From: Clostridiaceae bacterium
GTDB lineage: Bacteria > Bacillota > Clostridia > UMGS1883 > JAAYMJ01
NCBI GenBank assembly: GCA_012521455.1
Contig: JAAYMJ010000028.1
Span: 1-13,514, forward strand
Length of the DNA stretch: 13,514 bases
Direction: 5' to 3'
Shown here piece after piece: positions 7,573 to 13,514 of this stretch; position 1 is the first letter of the stretch, and each line of letters begins with the position of its first letter. The position numbers and the translations under genes were made by a program. Below the pieces are notes generated by a model. That model was not told the DNA's origin, did not search any database, and was given only the letters and a program-made list of their open reading frames with translations.

Positions 7573-10239
7573 ATGGGGTGGAATAAAAGGGCTTTTTTGT
7601 TGTTTTTAACATTTATAATGCTGTGCATAAATTTTGGCGGAATTTGCGTTTTTGCCGATACTGCCAATAATTTTTCCGCGCAAAGCGTAACCCCAAAAAA
7701 CAACTCCACATTAAAGCAAGTGCCTGAAGAAATTGTTTTTACTTTTTCAAAGGAAATTGAAATAAACAAGGAATCCCTTTTTTTAGATATAATGCTTTAT
7801 GATGAAAATGACAACCAGGTGGAAATTGAAACTAATATTTCAGGAAAAACCTTGACCATTGAAATTCTTTCAGACCTTTACCCCAACTTAAAATATACCG
7901 CCCTCATTCCCGCAGGGGCACTCCGTTACAAGGACAGCTCAAATTATGTAAACTCCCAGGTAATTTCAACTTTCAAAGTACAGGCCGAAAGTTTTACATA
8001 TTCCCAAGCAAGCCCCAAAAACAAGGCCACAAATGTGGCCCTTGACACAAAATATGTGTATTTTACCTTTAAATACGATATTTCAATAAACGACGAAAGC
8101 CTCTTTTCAAAAATCTATGTCAGGGACAGGTCAGGCAAAATCGTAAGCACGGGCGGCGAAATAGTAAACAATATTTTGCAGTTTAAAATTACCCAGCAGC
8201 TTGCGCCCTACACTACATATTATGTGAATATCCCCAAAAACACATTGAAATTTGACTATGAAAAAGCAAAAAGCGACTTTATGGTAAACAGCGAAATCAA
8301 TCTGTCCTTTACAACGGTAAGCGATTCCACAAAGCCTAAAGTTATTAGCGACTCAGCTAACGGCTACATTGATGTGAATTCCACCATAACGGTCAGGTAT
8401 GATAAGCAGATTAAGCTTGCGAAGGACAAAAACAAAATCACCCTGACAAAGTCAAACGGCGCAAAAGTCGCGGTGGATGTATATGTTTCAGAAAGCGGCA
8501 ATGAACTTGTAATCGTTCCGCAAAACCGCCTTGACCAAAAATCAAGCTATACTTTATATATCCCAAACACAGCGGTTTATGACATATACATGAATCATCC
8601 GTCTTCCAATTACACAATGAAATTTCAAACCGGGATCGATCTTACCGGCCCCAAAATCATGGGGGCTAGCATTCCTGAAGGCGAAAAAAATGTTCCCATA
8701 GGGACTTCTGAAATAAAAGTCAGGTTTGATGAAAAAATAAAGTATTCTGCAAATTTCAGGGATATTGCTTTAGAAGGGCCAAAGGGAAAGGTTAGCGTAA
8801 AAAACAGGGTATCGGGCGACACATTAATCATTGAAATCCAAAGCGTGTTGGAAGAAGGAAGCCCCTACACCCTTTCCATCCCGCCCGACGCCGTAATGGA
8901 CGAGGAAGGAAACAGGTTTACCGAAGGGTTTTTGTTAAGTTTTACCACATATGATTCGGGCGGCGAAGGGCCAATAAGCATTACAAGCATTGACAAACAG
9001 GACCCCATGGAAATTGACGCGGGCATATCCTTTGAAGACGCGGCAAACTTTTTGCTTCCCTATGAAGTGGGGGTTACATTATCCGATAAATCCAGAACCA
9101 CTTTGCCGGTTGTGTGGGAAAGCTCAAGCCCGGCCTATAACCCCCAAAATCCTGCTAATTACACAATAAAGGGAAAGTTAGTGCTTAGGGACAACATAGT
9201 TTTGTCAAAGCAGCTTATCCCCACAATTGTGGTAACCGTAATTGACAGGGAAGCGCCGGTTTTTCCCGATACTAAAATTACTTTTTCAAATACCACCGAC
9301 ACTTCCACCCGCTTAATCTTTACAGAAGCGGAAGATGACAGCCAGATTAAGGATTACACCATTGAGTTTAAGGTGGCGGGACAGGTTAAAAAGTCGGCTA
9401 AAGTGAACTACACAAAGCTTTCGAGAATGTCCGACGATATAAACAACCCCAACTATAACAAATTGTACTATGACATGACGGGGCTTACGCCTTCCACCAA
9501 CTACACCGTTCAAATCTGGGCGCAGGATATTAAAAATAACAAAAGCCTCTATCCTGCGGAAGGAAATGTGAGGACATCCGCAAAAGCGGGCACCAGTTCG
9601 GGAAGGACTTCGTCAAATACCCAAAACCCAAGCAGAAACACAAAAAATGATGACGAAGATGATTATGAAGATGATTATGATGATTTTTACAGGGTAAGGT
9701 TTGCCGACCTTGACGGATATGAATGGGCACGGGAGGCAATCTTGTATTTGGCGGATGAAGGGATAATTAAAGGCACAAGCGAAAACACTTTCTCCCCCGG
9801 GGCAAATATAACAAGGGCGGATTTGACGGTGTTGATAACAAGGCTGTTTAACATAAAAAATTCCACAACGGACAATTTTTCCGACGTGGACAAAAACGCC
9901 TATTATGCCCCCATGGTGGGCGGGGCTAAAAAAGCGGGGATTGTGTTAGGCGGTCTAAATAACACCTTCAACCCCAAAGGCTTTATCACAAGGGAAGACA
10001 TGTTTGTGATAATCGTCAGGGCCATAGATTTGCAGGGTTATAAATTTGAAAAACGGGCGGACATTTCTACTTTTTATGATTTTACTTCGGTTTCGGATTA
10101 CGCGCAAGACGCCGTAAGCCGCTTGGTTGGCGCAGGAATTGTAAAAGGGGACAATAACTACTTGAGGCCAAAATCCTATGCCACACGGGCGGAGGTTGCG
10201 GTGCTATTGAAAGCCATAATTGACAAGGTGTTAAATTAA
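7573..10239 (+). CDS. Secreted SLH-anchored multidomain surface protein with Ig-like and FN3-like domains
   Basis: This is an 888-residue exported protein. A signal peptide (residues 1-28, hydrophobic core, cut after VFA) is followed by four Ig-like repeats of the SbsA/Big_5 type. They start near residues 34, 141, 253 and 358, each with a proline/threonine-led start and an FTFS-, FTFK-, VRYD- or VRFD-like core. Next come a Big_4-like Ig domain (about 468-558), an FN3-like domain (about 560-672) and a Ser/Thr- and Asp/Glu-rich linker with EDDYEDDY at 695-702. Three SLH modules start near residues 710, 769 and 834, with TRAD, TRED and TRAE motifs. SLH modules bind secondary cell-wall polymer, so the protein should sit on the outer surface, perhaps as an adhesin or structural layer protein. 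I see no enzyme domain. GGAGG (7561-7565) precedes the ATG. Confidence 0.88.
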   Translation: MGWNKRAFLLFLTFIMLCINFGGICVFADTANNFSAQSVTPKNNSTLKQVPEEIVFTFSKEIEINKESLFLDIMLYDENDNQVEIETNISGKTLTIEILSDLYPNLKYTALIPAGALRYKDSSNYVNSQVISTFKVQAESFTYSQASPKNKATNVALDTKYVYFTFKYDISINDESLFSKIYVRDRSGKIVSTGGEIVNNILQFKITQQLAPYTTYYVNIPKNTLKFDYEKAKSDFMVNSEINLSFTTVSDSTKPKVISDSANGYIDVNSTITVRYDKQIKLAKDKNKITLTKSNGAKVAVDVYVSESGNELVIVPQNRLDQKSSYTLYIPNTAVYDIYMNHPSSNYTMKFQTGIDLTGPKIMGASIPEGEKNVPIGTSEIKVRFDEKIKYSANFRDIALEGPKGKVSVKNRVSGDTLIIEIQSVLEEGSPYTLSIPPDAVMDEEGNRFTEGFLLSFTTYDSGGEGPISITSIDKQDPMEIDAGISFEDAANFLLPYEVGVTLSDKSRTTLPVVWESSSPAYNPQNPANYTIKGKLVLRDNIVLSKQLIPTIVVTVIDREAPVFPDTKITFSNTTDTSTRLIFTEAEDDSQIKDYTIEFKVAGQVKKSAKVNYTKLSRMSDDINNPNYNKLYYDMTGLTPSTNYTVQIWAQDIKNNKSLYPAEGNVRTSAKAGTSSGRTSSNTQNPSRNTKNDDEDDYEDDYDDFYRVRFADLDGYEWAREAILYLADEGIIKGTSENTFSPGANITRADLTVLITRLFNIKNSTTDNFSDVDKNAYYAPMVGGAKKAGIVLGGLNNTFNPKGFITREDMFVIIVRAIDLQGYKFEKRADISTFYDFTSVSDYAQDAVSRLVGAGIVKGDNNYLRPKSYATRAEVAVLLKAIIDKVLN
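9655..9678 (+). repeat. Perfect 12-base tandem repeat in the acidic linker
   Basis: GAAGATGATTAT occurs twice in a row (9655-9666 and 9667-9678), coding for EDDY twice in the linker before the first SLH module. It keeps the frame, so slippage would add or remove an EDDY unit without breaking the gene. Confidence 0.7.
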
Positions 10240-10246
10240 ATATAAA

Positions 10247-10272
10247 AAAAGGGACTTTTATAAGTCCCTTTT
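10247..10272. terminator. Bidirectional terminator between convergent genes
   Basis: AAAAGGGACTT (10247-10257) and AAGTCCCTTTT (10262-10272) form a perfect stem around a TTAT loop. A short T-run follows on the + strand, and a longer T-run (complement of 10244-10250) follows on the - strand. It lies just after the SLH protein gene stop and overlaps the stop codon of the minus-strand hydrolase, so it can end transcription of both. Confidence 0.85.
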
Positions 10273-11080
10273 ATTCATTTATAAAGTTAATCAAGGTTTC
10301 ATTGAACTTTTCCCGTTCGTCGTAGAACACCCCATGGCCGCTTTGTTCAAAGGTATATAATTTTGAATTTTTTATCCCTTTTTCAAGTTCCAGCGCAAAC
10401 TCATAGGGGCAAACCTGGTCGTGCCTGCCGTGGAATATCCCGCAGGGCACGGTGATTTCCTTTAAGTCATTGCTTAAATCCTCTTTCCCTAAACTTTCTG
10501 CCGATTTTATTGTCCCGATGCCTGAGGCGTCAAAATTTATTGAGTTAAACCAAGTCCTGAACGGCTCGGATACGGGATTGTAAAAAAAGTTTTTGCCAAA
10601 GTCCACCACCGCCTGCGGGCGGTCGGCGTTAAGGTTTGAAATAATTTGGTCAAGCTGTTCTTTTGTTATGCCATAGGAATAGCCCTCTCTTTGAATGAAG
10701 GAAGGAGCAGCTGCGCCAACTAAGATGAGTTTTTTGATGCGGTATTCCCTAAAGCGTGCCATGTACCGAATAACAATTGCTCCTCCCATTGAAAACCCGC
10801 ATAAATATATGTCACGCAATCCCATTGCGCGGATTACCCTGTATATATCATATGCAAATTCGTCATATGAATATTCACCCCATGGCGCGCTGGACGCGCC
10901 AAATCCCCTTAAATCAATGCTGACACAGCGGATATCGTATTTTGGCAGCACGTTTAGCTGGTATTCATACATCCTGTGGTCCAACGGCCAGCCGTGCACC
11001 AAAAACAAACATTTCCTGCCTGCGGGGTTTAGGTCGTATACCGCAATTTTTACCCCTCTTTCAGTTTGTATGTAAAACAT
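10271..11080 (-). CDS. Alpha/beta hydrolase, esterase or non-haem chloroperoxidase type
   Basis: A 269-residue protein with the alpha/beta hydrolase fold and no signal peptide, so probably cytoplasmic. The oxyanion-hole motif HGWPLD is at residues 29-34, the nucleophile elbow GFSMGG at 95-100 with catalytic Ser97, the acid Asp221 in GRHDQV, and the catalytic His249 in SGHGVF. These triad residues are in the right order and spacing. The HGWPLD/GFSMGG pair is like those of arylesterases and cofactor-free haloperoxidases, but the substrate cannot be read from sequence. It is transcribed opposite to its neighbours and is alone on its strand. A GGGGAGG-type site (complement of 11086-11092) precedes the ATG. 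No functional tie to the flagellar or glycan genes is visible. Confidence 0.85.
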   Translation of the reverse strand: MFYIQTERGVKIAVYDLNPAGRKCLFLVHGWPLDHRMYEYQLNVLPKYDIRCVSIDLRGFGASSAPWGEYSYDEFAYDIYRVIRAMGLRDIYLCGFSMGGAIVIRYMARFREYRIKKLILVGAAAPSFIQREGYSYGITKEQLDQIISNLNADRPQAVVDFGKNFFYNPVSEPFRTWFNSINFDASGIGTIKSAESLGKEDLSNDLKEITVPCGIFHGRHDQVCPYEFALELEKGIKNSKLYTFEQSGHGVFYDEREKFNETLINFINE

Positions 11081-11171
11081 TAAAACCTCCCCTTTTTGGT
11101 CTTACACAATAATATTTATGCAAAAAAGGCCAATTAATGATAAAAATTTTAAATGAACTTAATTTATTTTG

Positions 11172-11204
11172 GGAGCATATTTTATAATATGCTCCTTTAT
11201 TTTT
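11172..11204 (+). terminator. Terminator-shaped hairpin in the leader of the glycosyltransferase gene
   Basis: GGAGCATATT (11172-11181) and AATATGCTCC (11186-11195) form a perfect 10-bp stem around a TTAT loop, followed by TTTATTTTTG (11196-11205). This is the usual factor-independent terminator form, read on the + strand. It ends 36 bases before the TTG start of the glycosyltransferase. The nearest upstream + gene already has its own terminator at 10247-10272, so this hairpin may act as a leader attenuator. It could also block stray read-through, or be a displaced remnant. Confidence 0.7.
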
Positions 11205-11228
11205 GAGAATAAATTAAATTTAGGAAAG

Positions 11229-11234
11229 TAGGGG
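11229..11234 (+). promoter_or_regulatory. Ribosome binding site supporting the TTG start at 11241
   Basis: TAGGGG lies 6 bases before TTG at 11241. The codons from here up to the first ATG at 11343 read as ordinary coding sequence and form the start of a Rossmann-like domain, so the upstream TTG is preferred. Confidence 0.5.
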
Positions 11235-11240
11235 TAAAAA

Positions 11241-12023
11241 TTGTATTTAAGCTTCTTTGAAATCGCAAAACATTTAAAAATTTTTATTGAAAGCGAAAGG
11301 CCAAAATCCATTTTATTTGTGGGGGAAAACTGCGAAGGCTATATGAGATTTTCAAAATCCCTGGCGTTTTCCGTGGGTGAAATTGACACAAGCCTTGCAG
11401 GCCTTGAGAATTTACCTGACGAAAAATACCATATGGTTTTTGCCCAAATAAACATGGACGGTTTTGAAAATGAAAAAGTGCTAAATGTAATTTCCTCCTT
11501 ATTAAACTGCGCGGATAAGGTATTATTCATGGTTTTGCCGTACCTGAGCAAGATTAATCTGAGGAAATTCCACCCCACCTTGTTTAAGGACTTTGATTTT
11601 ACCTATACCGTATTTGATACGGTGTATGGGAAATATCAAATTTATATATTCTACCCGCAAAAGGAAGCTACCCAAAAGGGGTATTTAAATGTCAGGGAAC
11701 TTCCCAAAGCAAAGACAAAACGGATTTTAAAAATAGGGTATTTAATCCCCCATCAGGGGTTGACCGGCGGGCTAAAATCACTGCTTGAGCAAATGAGAAA
11801 AATGAAAAGGCTGGGCCATGAGGTCTATGCGATTTATGTATCCGACAAGGAAGAATCCGCAATCCCGTCATGGAGCGACATTGATAAAGAAAGGGATATT
11901 TCAGGCGAAATTATAATTAAAAACCTTGAGGAAGCGGACTATTTGGATTTGGACGTTTTAATGATTGGGTTTATGACCCAGATTGCAAGGGATTTTAAGA
12001 TAAAAACCGTCTACTGGGAATAG
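11241..12023 (+). pseudogene. Glycosyltransferase, N-terminal half, interrupted by an in-frame TAG
   Basis: This 260-codon segment is the front half of a larger protein. Residues 1 to about 140 form a Rossmann-like domain (SILFVGEN at 23-30) that resembles a degenerate methyltransferase fold without clear SAM motifs. From about 163 (LKIGYLIPHQG, then TGGLKSLLEQ at 175-184 and LGHEVYAI) it is the acceptor-side domain of a GT4-type (GT-B fold) glycosyltransferase. It stops at TAG 12021-12023, right after VYWE, in the middle of the fold. The same frame continues at once with GYPILYGDYG and then the donor-binding domain. Reading through would give one protein of 509 residues. Related enzymes, from memory, have WEQG here, so a single CAG-to-TAG change explains the break. 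A sequencing error is also possible. Confidence 0.75.
12021..12023 (+). other. In-frame amber codon inside the glycosyltransferase frame
   Basis: The codons on either side (Tyr-Trp-Glu, then Gly-Tyr-Pro) are clean coding sequence in one frame. There is no indel; the break is one base substitution away from an open frame. TAG also ends fliQ, flhA and flhG in this window, so it is an ordinary stop codon here. Confidence 0.85.
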
Positions 12024-12035
12024 GGGTACCCGATT

Positions 12036-12770
12036 TTGTACGGGGACTATGGCAGGATGATCCCGTCAAATGACCAGTACAGGGAATATATTAAAAATCC
12101 CTACACCAAAATCATTTATTACCTGTCCGTTTGCGACATTGTAAGAGATGTTTTGTACGCCCGCTACCGCATTTGGGCTCCGGTATTGTATAACGGGATT
12201 GATGTTAACTTTTATCACCCTAAGGATGACAAAGAATTTTCAGGCACCATTTTGCTTGTGGGAAACCCCTACCAGCCTTTTAAAAACTTTGACTTTGCCT
12301 TTCGGGTGTTAAATAAGCTATATGACAAAAGCAAAAACTTCAAAGTTAAATGGGCCTGCCAATACCAGCCGCAGCTTCCCGCGCACAGGTTCCCGCTGGA
12401 ATACGTTGTAATGCCAAAACAAAACGAACTTGCCAAAATATACCGCGAAAGTGATATATTCTTTTTCACATCCCTTTATGAATCCTTCCCACTGCCACCC
12501 ATTGAGGCGATGGCTTCAGGTCTTGCGGTGGTTTCAACGGACTGCGGGGGGATACATACTTATGCAAAAAACGGCGAAAACGCGCTGTTAATAAACCAGG
12601 AGGATGTGGACGGCGCGGTGGGGGCGCTTTTTGACCTGTTGGAAGACGGCGCTTTAAGGAATAACCTATCCCGCCGCGCAAGGGAAAGGGCGATGGAATT
12701 TTCGTGGGATATAGTGGCAAGGGATTTGGAAAATTATCTTTTGACAATTTGTGGAGGGCAATATGATTAA
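12036..12770 (+). pseudogene. Glycosyltransferase, C-terminal half (GT4 donor-binding domain)
   Basis: The 244 codons from TTG 12036 are in the same frame as the upstream half and carry the donor-nucleotide domain of a GT4-type glycosyltransferase. The motif APVLYNGIDVNFYHP (about 47-61), the segment YRESDIFFFTS, and the E-x7-E motif ESFPLPPIE (about 153-161) that contacts the nucleotide-sugar are all intact. The domain ends near GGQYD and the stop overlaps the next gene by 8 bases. A TTG start is possible because AGGGG (12022-12026, made by the stop codon region itself) sits about 9 bases upstream, so the half could be made by re-initiation and pair with the front half. Otherwise it is the untranslated remainder of a broken gene. 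The sugar and acceptor are unknown. Confidence 0.75.
12753..12757 (+). promoter_or_regulatory. Ribosome binding site fixing the methyltransferase start
   Basis: GGAGG ends 5 bases before ATG 12763. A GTG at 12751 in the same frame would place this site inside the gene, so ATG 12763 is the better start. Confidence 0.75.
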
Positions 12771-13476
12771 AAATTTTGAAACCGTAATGGCGGCATTGTC
12801 CGGCAGCGGCCCTGTTACCGCGCAAATTGAGTTTTCAAATTATGAAGATATTTTTATAAGGCCGGATGTACTAATTGATTTATTAAAGGGCAAAAAAGTG
12901 GTGCATTTAGGCTGCACCGACCATATCCAGCTGATTGATTATAAAATCAGGGAAGGGCAGTTTTTGCACAATTTGATAACCTGCGTTTCTAAAAAGTGCA
13001 TAGGCATTGACATAGATACCGCGGCAATTCAAAAGCTAAAGGAATACGGCATTACAAATGTCTGCTATGGGAATATTGAGAAAGGCTCAATAAAGGAAAT
13101 AAAAGAGGACAAATGGGACTACCTCTTAATGGGGGAAGTATTGGAGCACATCGACAACCCTGTTTTGTTTTTAAAAAGGATTAGGGAAAATTATAAAGAT
13201 TATATAGATAAAGCAATCATTACCGTGCCTAACGCTTTCGGGCTGCCGTTTCTTTCAAACGCCTATGGGAAAGGGCTGGAAGAAGTAAATTCCGACCACC
13301 GCTACTGGTTTACTCCCTATACTTTGCTAAAAGTCGCCCACAGGGCGGGGCTTGGGTTTATTGACTTAATCATGTGCGTTTATGAAAACTCCAAAAACTT
13401 AATTTATTTTAACAAAGACACGTTTAAGCAAAAGCCCCTTCTCATGGACACTATAATTCTGGTTTGTAAGCTTTAA
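12763..13476 (+). CDS. Class I SAM-dependent methyltransferase
   Basis: This is a 237-residue protein from ATG 12763. It has the class I methyltransferase pattern: motif I as VVHLGCTDHIQ (46-56), an acidic second strand end GIDID (81-85) for the SAM ribose, and the motif DYLLMGEVLEHIDNP (119-133), where EVLEHI is highly typical. A later segment AIITVPNAFG (151-160) continues the fold. Motif I lacks the usual G-x-G-x-G loop, but HLGC followed by Asp fits a known variant. The start overlaps the glycosyltransferase stop by 8 bases (ATGATTAA), so the two genes are translationally coupled and probably work on the same glycan or glycolipid. The target is unknown. It may modify flagellin glycan, but no flagellin gene is in view. 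Confidence 0.82.
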   Translation: MIKNFETVMAALSGSGPVTAQIEFSNYEDIFIRPDVLIDLLKGKKVVHLGCTDHIQLIDYKIREGQFLHNLITCVSKKCIGIDIDTAAIQKLKEYGITNVCYGNIEKGSIKEIKEDKWDYLLMGEVLEHIDNPVLFLKRIRENYKDYIDKAIITVPNAFGLPFLSNAYGKGLEEVNSDHRYWFTPYTLLKVAHRAGLGFIDLIMCVYENSKNLIYFNKDTFKQKPLLMDTIILVCKL

Positions 13477-13514
13477 AAAATATAAACCCCTCCCTCATTT
13501 TTAAAATATTTTTA
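13477..13514. other. AT-rich end of the window
   Basis: The last 38 bases after the methyltransferase stop are AT-rich with no hairpin or gene start that I can support. Confidence 0.4.

Larger units (their letters stand above)
11081..11240. other. Divergent intergenic region
   Basis: This 160-base AT-rich stretch separates the minus-strand hydrolase from the plus-strand glycosyltransferase. Promoters for both must lie here or nearby. On the minus strand TTGGCC (complement of 11128-11133) followed 16 bases later by TATTGT is a weak candidate. On the plus strand I see no convincing pair upstream of the hairpin at 11172. No small gene or riboswitch was recognised. Confidence 0.5.

Noticed and set aside
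10695..11075. 126-codon + strand open frame inside the hydrolase
   Set aside because: It is the opposite strand of a hydrolase with a complete catalytic triad; no independent coding signs.
11156..11170. 15-base match AACTTAATTTATTTT also at 13396-13410
   Set aside because: It is very AT-rich, and one copy lies in coding sequence; chance is the likely cause.
12021..12023. Programmed reading of TAG as an amino acid (pyrrolysine or Gln recoding)
   Set aside because: fliQ, flhA and flhG in this window end with TAG, so it works as a normal stop. No downstream structure or other sign of recoding is visible. A mutation or error is simpler.
12751..12762. GTG start for the methyltransferase
   Set aside because: It would include the GGAGG site in the coding region. 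ATG 12763 has this site at a proper distance and gives a compact 8-base overlap.
12466..12825. 119-codon minus-strand open frame across the glycosyltransferase end
   Set aside because: It is antisense to the clear E-x7-E glycosyltransferase domain and has a low-complexity, Pro/Arg-rich translation.
1..13514. Mobile elements, CRISPR, tRNA or rRNA genes
   Set aside because: I looked and found no transposase or integrase motif, no regularly spaced repeats and no tRNA-like clover fold.

Overview
The window reads as a chromosomal piece of a flagellated, Gram-positive-type, low-GC bacterium, most likely from the Clostridia or a relative. The reasons are the fliQ-fliR-flhB-flhA-flhF-flhG gene order, strong GGAGG ribosome binding sites, use of GTG and TTG starts, the CheD/CheX chemotaxis proteins, and a large secreted protein that ends in three SLH (S-layer homology) anchors. 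No species can be named from the sequence alone.

Positions 1-6041 are the end of a flagellar export operon on the + strand. It holds the 3' end of fliQ, then fliR, flhB and flhA (export gate and substrate-switch components), then flhF and flhG (the SRP-type GTPase and MinD-type ATPase that set flagellar position and number). The genes abut or overlap by one base, so they are very likely co-transcribed. After a 107-base gap with a plausible promoter comes a short chemotaxis cassette, cheY-cheD-cheX (6149-7495): a response regulator, a receptor deamidase and a CheY-P phosphatase. The pilZ/cheB/cheA/cheW/fliA genes that often follow flhG in Clostridia are not here.

A very regular 23-bp hairpin (7506-7555) separates cheX from an 888-residue secreted protein with several Ig-like domains, one FN3-like domain and three SLH modules (7573-10239). 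A bidirectional terminator ends this gene and the convergent alpha/beta hydrolase gene (10271-11080, minus strand).

The last part (11241-13476, + strand) is a small glycan-modification unit. It has a glycosyltransferase with an extra N-terminal Rossmann-like domain, interrupted by one in-frame TAG codon, and an overlapping class I methyltransferase gene. A terminator-shaped hairpin lies in the leader upstream of the glycosyltransferase, where no upstream + gene needs it.

I see no tRNA, rRNA, CRISPR array, insertion sequence or phage gene. No gene-free stretch exceeds 160 bases. The observations most worth a second look are the amber-interrupted glycosyltransferase, the cheX-SLH hairpin, the orphan terminator/attenuator, and the missing catalytic threonine in CheD. 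I found no clear evidence of a wholly new system.
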